Of a DNA stretch of 64,000 bases, positions 46,441 through 55,601 are shown piece after piece. Within the stretch, counting starts at the first letter, position 1. Each line of letters begins with the position of its first letter. Source of the DNA: an uncultured Sediminibacterium sp. (GTDB taxonomy: Bacteria > Bacteroidota > Bacteroidia > Chitinophagales > Chitinophagaceae); the NCBI RefSeq assembly GCF_946481145.1, contig NZ_CAMLMJ010000016.1, forward strand, positions 34,704 through 98,703. The letters run 5' to 3'. Under the pieces are notes generated by a model, which searched no databases, was not told where the DNA came from, and saw only the letters and a list, made by a program, of their open reading frames with translations. The translations under genes and the position numbers were made by a program.

Positions 46441-47103
46441 ATGTCAAATCAGACCGTGTTGGAAAAGTTGCAGTTGAAGGATGAGAAGAACCTGTTGATT
46501 CAGGGACTTCCTTCAGCTATAGAAAAACAGTTTGCCAAGTTAACTTACGCTAAGAATGTAACCCCGCTATTGCGAAGCAGAAAGGTAGATTTTGCCCTTG
46601 TATTTGCGATTAGCCAGCAGCAGTTGAATAATGTACTCTGTGAGGTGTTACCTGCTTTGCATGAAGACAGCAAACTTTGGGTGGCTTATCCTAAAACCAC
46701 CAGTAAAATAGTGAGTGACCTGAACCGCGATTGCAGTTGGGATTGCCTCACCAAAAAAGAGTATGAATCGGTTCGAATGGTCGCCCTCGATCATGTGTGG
46801 AGCGCGATCCGTTTTAAAAGAACCGAGAAAATCCCCAATCGCTCCCGTGCTTTCTCTGAAGTGAAAAGCCAGGAAATAGGGGTTGATTTTGAAAAAAGAT
46901 TGGTAGTAGCTCCTGTTGAACTGGAAAGGCTCTTTACAAAGCATGAGGAAGCTAAGGAATTCTTTAGCTCTTTGTCCTTCACCAACCAGAAAGAATATGT
47001 AACCTGGATCCAGGGCGCAAAAAAGGAAGAAACCAAGCAAAGAAGATTGGAAACTGCACTGGAGAAATTACTTGCAGGTAAAAAGAATCCTTCGGAGAAA
47101 TAA
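46441..47103 (+). CDS. YdeI/OmpD-associated family protein with DUF3052-like N-terminus
   Basis: A 220-aa cytosolic protein. The N-terminal part (about 1-130: LVFAISQQQLNNVLCEVLP, LWVAYPKTTSK) resembles DUF3052. The C-terminal part (about 145-215: LERLFTKHEEAKEFFSSLSFTNQKEYVTWI, AKKEETKQRR) matches the YdeI/OmdA domain. Biochemical role unknown. The start at MSNQTV is preferred over an ATG 12 nt upstream. Confidence 0.8.
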   Translation: MSNQTVLEKLQLKDEKNLLIQGLPSAIEKQFAKLTYAKNVTPLLRSRKVDFALVFAISQQQLNNVLCEVLPALHEDSKLWVAYPKTTSKIVSDLNRDCSWDCLTKKEYESVRMVALDHVWSAIRFKRTEKIPNRSRAFSEVKSQEIGVDFEKRLVVAPVELERLFTKHEEAKEFFSSLSFTNQKEYVTWIQGAKKEETKQRRLETALEKLLAGKKNPSEK

Positions 47104-47138
47104 GAAATCAAAATTCAGAAATCATAGATCAAGCTTTT

Positions 47139-47384
47139 CTATGTTGTTTCTGCTTCAAGTGCTTCTTTTATTTTGATTTTTGTTTTTTCGGGAAGGGTCT
47201 CGGTGCATTCGCTGTGTTTGGCATGATCTGCAATGATGGCTGACTGTTCTTCGAAAAAGCGGCATAGGCTACAGATCACCAAATGGGAGCGTAGCTGAAT
47301 CTTTTCGATCCAGTTTGCCTTACCTGCTTCTTTTTTTGAGCTTAGGTAAGTTGCTTTTTTACAACTGATGCTAAACAATCCCAT
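47139..47384 (-). CDS. Short zinc-binding anti-sigma factor
   Basis: An 81-aa soluble protein with His34-x3-Cys38-x2-Cys41 (HLVICSLC), the zinc-binding anti-sigma (ZAS) signature. It lies 10 nt after the ECF sigma gene, the usual order, so it very likely holds that sigma factor inactive. Confidence 0.82.
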   Translation of the reverse strand: MGLFSISCKKATYLSSKKEAGKANWIEKIQLRSHLVICSLCRFFEEQSAIIADHAKHSECTETLPEKTKIKIKEALEAETT

Positions 47385-47394
47385 GCGCTAAATA

Positions 47395-47958
47395 TTATTT
47401 TATGTTGATCCAGTTTTTTTCAAGGCAAGCCCTTAAACCAAGCTTCGCCCTGTGTATCAACACCCAATAATTAGACGGTGTGATACCAAGTACCTTACAA
47501 ATTTCATTCGCCTCCAGTTCATCCATATACTTCATCACAAATACCTGCTGCTGAACCTGCTGCAGTTTCTGTTTGCATTTCTCAAAAACAGAAAAAAACT
47601 CTTTTTGCATTATAGGGTCCGAAGCGGCAGATCCCCAGTTAAGGGGTTTGTCTGTATCTGTCCAATGTTCCTTCTCATCAAAAAATCGATCAGTAGCATC
47701 GTTTTCCGACCCGGTTTGTACAATCTCTTTGGCCTTTTTACGATAATGATCGATGATCTTATTCTTCAATATGGTAAAGAGCCAGCTTTTCTCAGATGCT
47801 TCTCCTTTATAGCCATCCTTTGCTCTCCATGCACTCAGGAATGTTTCCTGAACAAGATCCTCTGCCACCTGCGCATCATTCACCCGTGGCTTAGCATAGC
47901 CATAAAGCGCATCCGCATAGTTGGAAATCCAGTTATTGGGTTCGAGTTGATGAGTCAT
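47395..47958 (-). CDS. ECF-type RNA polymerase sigma-70 factor
   Basis: A 187-aa group IV sigma factor. Region 2 is at about 10-80 (YGYAKPRVNDAQVAEDLVQETFLSAWRAKDGYKG and SWLFTILKNKIIDHYRK), region 4 at about 125-180 (VFVMKYMDELEANEICKVLGITPSNYWVLIHRAKLGLR). The start at MTHQLEP was preferred to a 25-residue longer form that runs into a repeat array. The stimulus is unknown. Confidence 0.92.
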   Translation of the reverse strand: MTHQLEPNNWISNYADALYGYAKPRVNDAQVAEDLVQETFLSAWRAKDGYKGEASEKSWLFTILKNKIIDHYRKKAKEIVQTGSENDATDRFFDEKEHWTDTDKPLNWGSAASDPIMQKEFFSVFEKCKQKLQQVQQQVFVMKYMDELEANEICKVLGITPSNYWVLIHRAKLGLRACLEKNWINIK

Positions 47959-47974
47959 GTGATTTATTGATGAC

Positions 47975-48058
47975 AGATTTTGGATGGTTGATGTCGGATG
48001 GCTGATGTCTGATTTATGGGTGATACCTAACACCTAATACCCAGCACCTAGCACCTGC
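47975..48058. repeat. Heptad arrays (GATGTCG and CACCTAA families)
   Basis: Two adjoining runs of 7-bp words: ATGGTTG/ATGTCGG/ATGGCTG/ATGTCTG, then CACCTAA, TACCCAG, CACCTAG. They lie in the divergent spacer between the ECF sigma gene and the sigma-54 activator. Confidence 0.65.
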
Positions 48059-48123
48059 AATGTACTATTTTCTAAAACCATCCGATCCAAATTTCACTAT
48101 ATCATGGCTTGGTTAACTTATTA

Positions 48124-48142
48124 TTCCATTTTTGGGATTTTT
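48124..48142 (+). promoter_or_regulatory. Candidate regulator site upstream of the sigma-54 activator gene
   Basis: TTCCATTTTTGGGATTTTT recurs with two differences at 49565-49583, upstream of the FIST/H-NOX/kinase operon. A pair of related sites upstream of a regulator and its neighbouring operon suggests a shared activator site; the protein that binds is inferred only. Confidence 0.35.
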
Positions 48143-48209
48143 TCTATTTACTGCGTTTATTCCGTAAATTGTTATATAACCGGGTGTTGGTTGCCAAAAA
48201 TATAATTTT

Positions 48210-49562
48210 ATGGAAGCGTTTAAAATTTTCATTGTAGAAGATGATCCATGGTATGGAGAAATATTAGCCTATCATCTTGGTTTAAACCCGGATTATAAAG
48301 TGGTCAGATTTGAAACAGGGCAAGAATGTCTCAATAACCTGGTTGCAAAACCTGATATTATTACCATTGACTTTTCATTGCCAGATATGAGAGGCGATGA
48401 ACTGTTTAAAAAAATCAGGGAATTAAATTCCACAATTCCGGTTATTATTATCAGCGCACAGGAAGAAGTATCAATTGCAGTATCGCTTTTGAAAGCTGGG
48501 GTTGATGATTACCTAGTAAAAGATGATGCTACTAAAGATTTACTTTGGAAAAGTGTAATTAGAATACGTGAGAACCAGTTGCTCCGAAAAGAAGTAGAGC
48601 AGCTGAGGGAAGAACTAGGACAAAAATTCACCTTTCAAAAATCCATCATTGGGCAAAGTGAAAAACTTAATAAAATTTTCGCTATGATGGACAAAGCAAC
48701 TAGAACTAATATAAATATTTCTATAACAGGAGAAACTGGTACAGGTAAGGAAATAGTGGCCAAGGCGATACATTATAACAGCAGTCGAAAACGAAAAAAT
48801 TTTGTAGCAGTAAATATGACTGCTATTCCGCATGAGTTAATTGAAAGTGAATTGTTTGGTTATGAGAAAGGGGCGTTTACAGGGGCAGTGGCAAGAAAAG
48901 CCGGCAAATTTGAAGAGGCAAATGGAGGTACAGTTTTCTTGGATGAAATAGCAGAGATGGGCTTGAATGTACAGGCAAAATTATTAAGGGTATTGCAGGA
49001 GAGAGAAGTAACGCGCATAGGTGGTAGCGAACAGGTAAAATTAGACGTAAGACTAATCGTTGCTACTCATAAAAACCTAGCCGAGGAAGTAAAGAAAGGA
49101 AATTTTAGGGAAGATCTTTATTTCCGTGTAATAGGCTTGCCGATTGATTTACCTCCACTTCGTGACCGTGGTAACGATATACTTATTCTGGCGAAACATT
49201 TTGCCGATGCTTTTGCAAAAGATAATAAGTTGGGTATTATGCAATTTTCGGCAGAGGCCAAAGACAAACTAATGCAATATCCTTATCCTGGAAATGTAAG
49301 AGAATTGAAAGCTGTGGTTGAATTAAGTGTAGTGATGTGCGAAAAGAATGAAATAAAAGCAGATGATATTACATTTTCTTCCGTTAAAACAACGGAAGTG
49401 TTTTTGCAGGAAGGCAAAACACTGCGTCAATATACTTCCGATATCATTCAGCATTTTCTTATGCGTAATAATAATGACGTTAAAAAAACAGCAAAAGCGT
49501 TGGATGTCGGGAAAAGTACCATCTATAAAATGTTGCAAACAGGCGAATTGAAACTGAACTAG
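48210..49562 (+). CDS. Sigma-54-dependent response regulator (NtrC family)
   Basis: A 450-aa activator. The receiver domain (about 5-120) has phospho-acceptor Asp54 (ITIDFSLPDM) and acidic EDD at 10-12. The AAA+ domain (about 145-375) has Walker A GETGTGKE and the sigma-54 contact loop GAFTGA at 221-226. The C-terminal Fis-type HTH reads KKTAKALDVGKSTIYKML. It lies 138 nt upstream of a FIST/H-NOX/histidine kinase operon whose kinase ends in an HPt domain, so it is the likely phosphoryl acceptor. No clear -24/-12 promoter was found nearby. Confidence 0.93.
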   Translation: MEAFKIFIVEDDPWYGEILAYHLGLNPDYKVVRFETGQECLNNLVAKPDIITIDFSLPDMRGDELFKKIRELNSTIPVIIISAQEEVSIAVSLLKAGVDDYLVKDDATKDLLWKSVIRIRENQLLRKEVEQLREELGQKFTFQKSIIGQSEKLNKIFAMMDKATRTNINISITGETGTGKEIVAKAIHYNSSRKRKNFVAVNMTAIPHELIESELFGYEKGAFTGAVARKAGKFEEANGGTVFLDEIAEMGLNVQAKLLRVLQEREVTRIGGSEQVKLDVRLIVATHKNLAEEVKKGNFREDLYFRVIGLPIDLPPLRDRGNDILILAKHFADAFAKDNKLGIMQFSAEAKDKLMQYPYPGNVRELKAVVELSVVMCEKNEIKADDITFSSVKTTEVFLQEGKTLRQYTSDIIQHFLMRNNNDVKKTAKALDVGKSTIYKMLQTGELKLN

Positions 49563-49564
49563 TG

Positions 49565-49583
49565 TTCCATTTTGTGGATTTTT
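49565..49583 (+). promoter_or_regulatory. Candidate regulator site upstream of the FIST operon
   Basis: TTCCATTTTGTGGATTTTT, with dyad TCCA/TGGA, matches 48124-48142 at 17 of 19 positions. It begins 3 nt after the stop of the sigma-54 activator gene and 118 nt before the FIST gene ends its leader, a plausible enhancer distance. Confidence 0.35.
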
Positions 49584-49700
49584 GTTCCAAATAATAGAAT
49601 TTTAAAAGAAAGGAAGATTTGTAAAATGTTGATTATCAATTATGTATATCCATTGGCAAATTGGCTTTCTTTTTGATTATTTGTTTTGTAAGTAATTTTT

Positions 49701-50849
49701 ATGAAAACTTGTATATACCGATTATTAGGTGATTTATGGGAAATGCATATTGATAGCCATCTTGTAAATGAAAGTCAGGTTGCGCTTGTTTTATGCTTTG
49801 CATCTAAAACCATGTTGCAACAGCCTAAATCCTATCAGCATGTTAGAGATAAATTTCCTTCTGCTGAAATTGCACTTTGCAGTACTTCAGGAGAAATTTA
49901 TCACAACCAGGTTGAAGATCACGCATTTGTAGTGGTGGCCATGGAATTTGAAACAACTAAAATAGTGGCCGCATCGGTAAATATAAAAAATTACAGTAAT
50001 AGCTATTTAGCAGCCGCAAGTCTTGCAAAACAATTGCCTCAGGCAGACCTTGTTCACTTATTGATTTTTTCAGATGGTAGCCTTGTAAATGGCAGCGACC
50101 TCGTTAAAGGATTGAGTACCCAGATCAATAAGCAGGTAATGGTTACCGGCGGACTGGCAGGCGACGATGCGGCATTCAGTTCTACATTAGTAGGACTGAA
50201 TAAGCAGCCTATTGAAGGAGAAATTGTTGCAATCGGCTTGTATGGTAAAAACATTAAAATAGCACATGGATCTCAGGGTGGGTGGGATCAGTTTGGGTTG
50301 GAGAAAAGAGTAACCAGCGCATCAGGCAATGTGTTGTTCGAAATAGAGCATCAAAATGCTTTGGAGCTTTATAAAAGATACCTGGGTGAAGAATCTAAAA
50401 ACCTTCCGGGCTCGGCCTTGCTTTTTCCACTATCGGTTACCATGCCGGGGTCGCGAAATGCAGTGGTACGAACAATATTGTCTGTTAATGAATCGGAGAA
50501 GAGTATGACTTTCGCTGGTGATATACCTGAAGGTTCTTATGTGCGATTCATGAAAGCTAACTTCACTAAATTAACTTATGCCGCAGCAGAAGCCGCTGAA
50601 CTGTCATTACCAGATAAAAAAAGGTATCCCGATTTTTCTTTACTAATTTCCTGTGTAGGGAGAAAGCTGATTTTAGGAAGTAAAACAGTTGAAGAAGTGA
50701 AATCAGTGGCCAAAACCTTCAATAATAACACCATTATGGCAGGGTTTTATTCTTACGGTGAAATATCTCCTTTTCAGGATGGGGGTAGTTGTCAGTTGCA
50801 TAATCAAACTATGACGATAACCTCATTTTATGAAACAATCGAATCTTAA
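49701..50849 (+). CDS. FIST domain sensor protein (NosP-like candidate)
   Basis: A 382-aa cytosolic protein with FIST_N (about 20-220, with VTGGLAGDDAAFSSTLVG) and FIST_C (about 225-365, ending TIMAGFYSYGEISPF). FIST proteins sense small ligands; the NosP branch binds heme and nitric oxide and controls a partner hybrid kinase. Heme binding is not shown by sequence alone, but the gene is 17 nt from an H-NOX gene and the same operon encodes a hybrid kinase, which supports that reading. Confidence 0.88.
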   Translation: MKTCIYRLLGDLWEMHIDSHLVNESQVALVLCFASKTMLQQPKSYQHVRDKFPSAEIALCSTSGEIYHNQVEDHAFVVVAMEFETTKIVAASVNIKNYSNSYLAAASLAKQLPQADLVHLLIFSDGSLVNGSDLVKGLSTQINKQVMVTGGLAGDDAAFSSTLVGLNKQPIEGEIVAIGLYGKNIKIAHGSQGGWDQFGLEKRVTSASGNVLFEIEHQNALELYKRYLGEESKNLPGSALLFPLSVTMPGSRNAVVRTILSVNESEKSMTFAGDIPEGSYVRFMKANFTKLTYAAAEAAELSLPDKKRYPDFSLLISCVGRKLILGSKTVEEVKSVAKTFNNNTIMAGFYSYGEISPFQDGGSCQLHNQTMTITSFYETIES

Positions 50850-50866
50850 AAGCTAACGCTGAGTAT

Positions 50867-51409
50867 ATGTATGGTATTGTAAATAAAGCTATCCAGGATC
50901 TGATTACTGCAAAATTCGGCATGAAGGAATGGGAAACAATTAAAGAAAAAAGTGGTATTGAAATAGATTTCTTTCTGAGTAATGAGCCGTATGATGATGC
51001 AATAACTTATAAACTGGCGACAACTGCTGCAGGAGTATTGAACTTATCCGTTGCTGATATTTTGTATTCATTTGGGGAATGGTGGATTTTGAAAACCGGA
51101 AAAGAGAAATATGGAAGTATGATGGAAGCAGGAGGCAAGAACCTGAAAGAGTTTTTAGTAAACCTTCCTTTATTTCACAACAGGATCATGTTGATGTATC
51201 CTAAGTTAACACCACCGGAATTTAAAGTGAGTAATATTGAAGAAGCGTCGATACATGTACACTATTTTTCAAAAAGGGAAGGGTTACAGGATTTTGTGCA
51301 TGGATTACTCAATGGATTGGCAATTATGTATGATGTTAAAGCATCAATAGAATTAATACAAAGCAGGAATGATGGTGATACACATGAAATTTTTAAAGTA
51401 AGCTGGTAA
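50867..51409 (+). CDS. H-NOX heme nitric oxide/oxygen-binding protein
   Basis: A 180-aa heme sensor of the bacterial H-NOX family (homologous to the soluble guanylate cyclase sensor domain). The proximal heme ligand is His104 (NLPLFHNRI), and the propionate-binding YxSxR motif is Tyr133, Ser135, Arg137 (HYFSKREG). A conserved Pro follows at 112. The start MYGIVNKAIQDL is typical. The gene ends 2 nt before the kinase gene, so the kinase is almost certainly its partner. NO versus O2 preference is not decided here. Confidence 0.94.
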   Translation: MYGIVNKAIQDLITAKFGMKEWETIKEKSGIEIDFFLSNEPYDDAITYKLATTAAGVLNLSVADILYSFGEWWILKTGKEKYGSMMEAGGKNLKEFLVNLPLFHNRIMLMYPKLTPPEFKVSNIEEASIHVHYFSKREGLQDFVHGLLNGLAIMYDVKASIELIQSRNDGDTHEIFKVSW

Positions 51410-51411
51410 CT

Positions 51412-54400
51412 ATGTCTGAGCAATTTTTTTTCAATCATGAGCGTTTGAACCGCCTTTTTCCTTTTTACCTTAGGGTAAATAAGGAATTAGAATTGGGTTC
51501 ATTTGGCAGCTCTATTGAAAAAATGTGTGGATTGAAAAGAAATAGTTCTTTTAACCAGTGTTTTAAAATCGTAAGACCCTTTGTTACTGATACCAGTTTC
51601 CAAACAATTCGGCAATTGGTAAATCAATTGGTCATTATTGAAACCTGTACTGGAACTAAAACAACATTAAGAGGTCAGTTTGAATGGTTCACTGAAACAG
51701 AAGAGATTTTATTTGTAGGGTCACCCTGGATTAATTCCATTGAAGATATACAGGAAAGGGCTTTGGTAATAGATGATTTTGCCAATCATGATCCATTGAT
51801 CGATTTGTTACATGTGCTCAAATCAAGGGAGATTACAAATGATGATTTGAAGGAACTGATTGTAACCATTAATACCCAGAAAAAGGAATTACAAAAAGCC
51901 AATAAAGAAGCCCATGATATAGCATTGTTTCCTACGCAAAGCCCTGATCCCTTAATCAGGATTAATTTCTCTGGTGAAGTTTTGAGAAATAACCCTGCGG
52001 CTGCAAAACTGGATTTCTTTGAATACAAGAATAAGGTTTATCGTAACGATGATTTTTTTGCCCTGGTAGCAGCTATAATTGATAAATCAAATCCCCGATG
52101 GATCATCGAAGCTAAATCGGACGGACGTGATTATTCCTTTGTTTGTGTTACTATGATGGATGAAGGTTATGTGAATGTTTATGGCAGGGATATTACCCAG
52201 CAGAAAAATGACCAGCAGCAACTTGAGCGTTTATCGCTTGTTGCGAGTGCCAATAAACTCGGCGTGCTGTTTACCAACCCTAATGGCCAGATCACCTGGG
52301 CTAATGAAGGTTTTTGTAAACTAACCGGTTATAGTCAGGAAGAAATAATTGGAAAAACGCCTGTTGAGCTTTGCAGGGGAGCGTTAACAGATGAGCAGTC
52401 ATTAACTAAAATTCTGGAATCATTCTTCAGGGGAGAAGGGTTTAGTACCGAAATTATTTATTATCGTAAAGATAAGTCATGGTTCTGGGGCCGGTCGGTG
52501 AGTCAGCCTGTATTAAACAAATCCGGACAGATTGTTGAATTTTTTGGATTTATAGAAGATGTTACCGATAAAAAAATAAATGAAGAAAAACTACGCATAC
52601 TATCTCAAATTGTAGAAGATAACAGTAATGCTGTAATTATTACAGACAAAGAAGGAAGAATAACCTGGGTTAATAAGAGCTTTGTTACCATAACAGGTTA
52701 TTCTGGTGAAGAGGTAATCGGAAAAAAACCAGGGTCATTTCTTCAGGGACCTGAAACGAATCCCCTTACCGTTTCATACCTGAGCAATCAGATTTTAAAA
52801 GGTGAATCCTTTAATGCAGAGATACTTAACTATTCAAAATCTGGTGAAACTTATTGGGTAAGAATAGATGGACAGCCTATTATCAATGAGCAAGGAGAAA
52901 TTACCGGCTTCTTTGCATTGGAAGCAGATATTACTAAAGAAAAAGAATCTGAAAGCCGCTTCAGAAAAGCACTGGAGAATATTGGTGATAATGTATGGGA
53001 ACATGATTTCGCCACAGGTAAAACCTATTTTTCAAAAACCAATAATGAGATCCTGGGTTGTTCAACAAATGATCTTTCCAACAATCAGGAAATTTGGTGG
53101 GCCAGTGTATATGAAGCTGATAAAGAATTGTTGATAGATAATGACCGGAAGTACAGGGCCGGAGAAATTACCTCACATAGTTTGGAATACAGGATTGTTC
53201 ATAAAGATGGAACGATTCGTTGGGTGCTAGACAGAGGTGTTGTTATTGAAAAAGGAAGGAACGGTAAACCGATACGTATTACCGGTACACATACAGATAT
53301 AACTGGACAGAAAAACCTGGAAACTGAATTAATCCGATCCCGTGAACATGCAGAAATGCTTGCAAGGGCCAAAGAAACTTTTTTGGCCAACATGAGCCAT
53401 GAAATGCGGACACCCATGAATGCCATCATTGGAATGGGTAATCAGCTTAACAAAACCAGCCTGAATGAAAAACAACAATTTTATTTAAATATCATTAACC
53501 AGGCAGCAGATAACCTGCTAATTATTATCAATGATATTCTCGATTTGTCTAAAATAGAAGCAGGGAAACTCAACATTGAAAAAATTGGTTTCTCTCCCAG
53601 GAATGTTATTACAAACGCGATGCAGGTAGTAATGCATAAAGCGGAAGAAAAAGGGTTGCAACTAATCAACTCTTATTGCGATAATGAAATATCCAAAATA
53701 CTGATTGGTGACCCATACCGGTTAAATCAGATATTGCTGAATCTATTAAGTAATGCGATTAAATTTACGAATAAAGGAAAAGTAGATATTCTACTTGAAC
53801 TGATAGAAGACAAAGCAGATTCACAGCAAATTTGTTTAACTGTTACTGATTCGGGTATAGGCATGGATCCTGAATTTATCAACCGCTTATTTGATAAATT
53901 TAGTCAGGAATCAGACTCTGTTTCCAGACGCTATGGTGGTACTGGTTTGGGGATGAGCATCTGTAAAGAGTTGATTGAGCTGATGAATGGTACGATTAAA
54001 GTGTTTAGTAAAAAAGGAGAGGGTACATCAGTGGTGTTATCTCTTGAGTTAAAGAAAGGTACAGATGGTGATCTGATAATTCCTGTAACTGAAGCTGTTT
54101 CGGCAGATGTTCTTTCAGGGAAATGTATACTTGTTACGGATGATAACGATATGAATCGTTTGATAGCATCAACTATTCTAAAAAATTATGGTGCAACCGT
54201 GATAGAAGCCACAAATGGGGCAGAGGCTTTAGAAACCATAGCCAATGGAGTAGTAGACCTGGTATTGATGGATATTCATATGCCGGTGATGAATGGATTT
54301 GAAGCCGCACAACAGATTCGTAAAAATAAAAACCCTCTTCCCATTATAGCTTTAACTGCCAATGTGGTGAAAGGCGAGAATGATAAATGTATCGAGGCAG

Positions 54401-54861
54401 GGATGAACGCTTACATTGCCAAACCATTTAAAGAAGAGGAGTTTATCAAAACAATTTCATATTGGCTGCACAATCAAAACAATCAACCAATGATTACAAA
54501 ATTAACGGATTCAAGTACAACCGATTCATTATATAGTCTTGCTGGCTTACAGGATATAGCCAGGGGTGATCAGGATTTTATACAAAAAATGATTCTCTTA
54601 TTCAGTGAACAATCCATACAAATTGTAGGTCAGATAAAACAGTCTTTCAATGCCGGGCAATTTAAAGAAATGGGAGAGGCGGCACATAAGTTAAAACCTT
54701 CTATCGATAACCTTAAGATACATTCCCTGGAAAAAGTTATCCGGGAAATAGAAAGAGCGGGGAAAGAAAATGAGCAGGTTGATAACCTTGCCGAACAAAT
54801 AAATTTTACAGAAGCCAAGCTAATGGAAGTAGTTGCTGAGATGAAAAAGGAATTGATTTAG
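51412..54861 (+). CDS. HNOBA-PAS hybrid histidine kinase with REC and HPt
   Basis: A 1149-aa cytosolic sensor kinase with no membrane helix. Residues about 10-130 resemble the H-NOX-associated (HNOBA) domain of guanylate cyclases (RLFPFYLRVNKELEL, IVRPF). Then come a coiled coil (about 140-170), four PAS domains (about 175-260, 270-390, 395-515 and 520-640), HisKA with His663 (ANMSHEMRTP), HATPase (NAIKFTNKG, YGGTGLGMSI), receiver Asp954 (LVLMDIHMP) and HPt His1092 (AAHKLKPS). The HPt probably passes phosphate to the sigma-54 regulator next door. Confidence 0.92.
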   Translation: MSEQFFFNHERLNRLFPFYLRVNKELELGSFGSSIEKMCGLKRNSSFNQCFKIVRPFVTDTSFQTIRQLVNQLVIIETCTGTKTTLRGQFEWFTETEEILFVGSPWINSIEDIQERALVIDDFANHDPLIDLLHVLKSREITNDDLKELIVTINTQKKELQKANKEAHDIALFPTQSPDPLIRINFSGEVLRNNPAAAKLDFFEYKNKVYRNDDFFALVAAIIDKSNPRWIIEAKSDGRDYSFVCVTMMDEGYVNVYGRDITQQKNDQQQLERLSLVASANKLGVLFTNPNGQITWANEGFCKLTGYSQEEIIGKTPVELCRGALTDEQSLTKILESFFRGEGFSTEIIYYRKDKSWFWGRSVSQPVLNKSGQIVEFFGFIEDVTDKKINEEKLRILSQIVEDNSNAVIITDKEGRITWVNKSFVTITGYSGEEVIGKKPGSFLQGPETNPLTVSYLSNQILKGESFNAEILNYSKSGETYWVRIDGQPIINEQGEITGFFALEADITKEKESESRFRKALENIGDNVWEHDFATGKTYFSKTNNEILGCSTNDLSNNQEIWWASVYEADKELLIDNDRKYRAGEITSHSLEYRIVHKDGTIRWVLDRGVVIEKGRNGKPIRITGTHTDITGQKNLETELIRSREHAEMLARAKETFLANMSHEMRTPMNAIIGMGNQLNKTSLNEKQQFYLNIINQAADNLLIIINDILDLSKIEAGKLNIEKIGFSPRNVITNAMQVVMHKAEEKGLQLINSYCDNEISKILIGDPYRLNQILLNLLSNAIKFTNKGKVDILLELIEDKADSQQICLTVTDSGIGMDPEFINRLFDKFSQESDSVSRRYGGTGLGMSICKELIELMNGTIKVFSKKGEGTSVVLSLELKKGTDGDLIIPVTEAVSADVLSGKCILVTDDNDMNRLIASTILKNYGATVIEATNGAEALETIANGVVDLVLMDIHMPVMNGFEAAQQIRKNKNPLPIIALTANVVKGENDKCIEAGMNAYIAKPFKEEEFIKTISYWLHNQNNQPMITKLTDSSTTDSLYSLAGLQDIARGDQDFIQKMILLFSEQSIQIVGQIKQSFNAGQFKEMGEAAHKLKPSIDNLKIHSLEKVIREIERAGKENEQVDNLAEQINFTEAKLMEVVAEMKKELI

Positions 54862-54887
54862 TTCGATAGGTATTGATGAGGGGGGGA

Positions 54888-54926
54888 TTGGCTTCAAGCT
54901 TCAAGCTGCAAGCTACAAGACTTGAG
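54888..54926. repeat. Single heptad array (GCTGCAA family)
   Basis: Words GCTTCAA, GCTTCAA, GCTGCAA, GCTACAA, in the same family as 7962 and 28942. The following sequence (CTTGAGGGTGCTT) faintly resembles the companion repeat. Confidence 0.6.
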
Positions 54927-55017
54927 GGTGCTTAATATTCCCTTTCTTCTTTTAATGGAATTATAGAGGGGGAGAAAATTTAAAGTTAGTTGCTTTAAGA
55001 AATATTTGGTTGCCTTA

Positions 55018-55112
55018 AATGCACTATTTGCTATTAATAGAACACAGATTTTCATGATTTTCATGATCTATCATGATAAATCCTGAAAATCATGAAAATC
55101 CGTGTTCCATCA
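55018..55112. repeat. Long imperfect palindrome, copy 2
   Basis: AACACAGATTTTCATGATTT on one side and its near-complement ending AAAATCCGTGTTCC on the other give a stem of about 28 bp. Related to 8102-8186. Confidence 0.7.
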
Positions 55113-55249
55113 TACGCGACGAAATCGGTCTAAAATTAGTTAACCGGGAAAAGTACTATCCTTCTCCGCATTTACTGAAGAATGTAGGATAAAAGCAGGT
55201 GTACTAATACAAATCGAAAATGGCAAGGTTTCTCTATGCAAATAAAAAG

Positions 55250-55262
55250 CTAAAAATATTAG
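55250..55262. promoter_or_regulatory. Candidate SOS-type operator, copy 1
   Basis: CTAAAAATATTAG, an interrupted palindrome followed by CATTTTGA, lies 30 nt before the first gene of the SRAP operon. The same arrangement occurs at 58619-58631 before dinB. Confidence 0.5.
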
Positions 55263-55292
55263 CATTTTGACATATTCTTCTTATATTAGCCT

Positions 55293-55583
55293 ATGCAAAA
55301 GGCTGGCGAACGATATTCATTTTCCTATCAGGGGCAGACCGTTCAGGTGCATACCAAGAAAGTCGGTAAGGATATTGTGTATGCCCTTTATTTTGAGGAT
55401 GGTAGGCAGCCGTTGGTGTTAACACTTGCAAAAGCGAATGAAGGGGGAACGTTCTGGACATCCCTGCCTGAAGGGAGACAACCGGAGGCAGAGGTTTTTG
55501 GTCCGCTGTTGGCCTCCTGTACGCCGAAAAACGAGAAGGTGAAAGTAGCCATTGCATCCAAGCCATTACAGCTCTTCGATTAA
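55293..55583 (+). CDS. Small unknown protein upstream of SRAP
   Basis: A 96-aa soluble, beta-rich protein (RYSFSYQGQTVQVHTKKVGKDIVYALYF). No family recognised. It is the first gene after a candidate SOS operator, in tandem with a second small gene (18-nt gap) and the SRAP gene, so a role in DNA damage response is possible by association only. Confidence 0.65.
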   Translation: MQKAGERYSFSYQGQTVQVHTKKVGKDIVYALYFEDGRQPLVLTLAKANEGGTFWTSLPEGRQPEAEVFGPLLASCTPKNEKVKVAIASKPLQLFD

Positions 55584-55601
55584 TTTCATTAACTTGTCGT
55601 A

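Larger units (their letters stand above)
54862..55292. other. Repeat-rich spacer before the SRAP operon
   Basis: Holds a heptad array (54888-54926), the second copy of the long palindrome (55018-55112) and a candidate SOS operator (55250-55262). No gene is seen. Confidence 0.6.

Noticed and set aside
49640..49700. Sigma-54 promoter (TTGGCAAATTGGC) before the FIST gene
   Set aside because: The GG to GC spacing is 9 rather than the required 12 nt.
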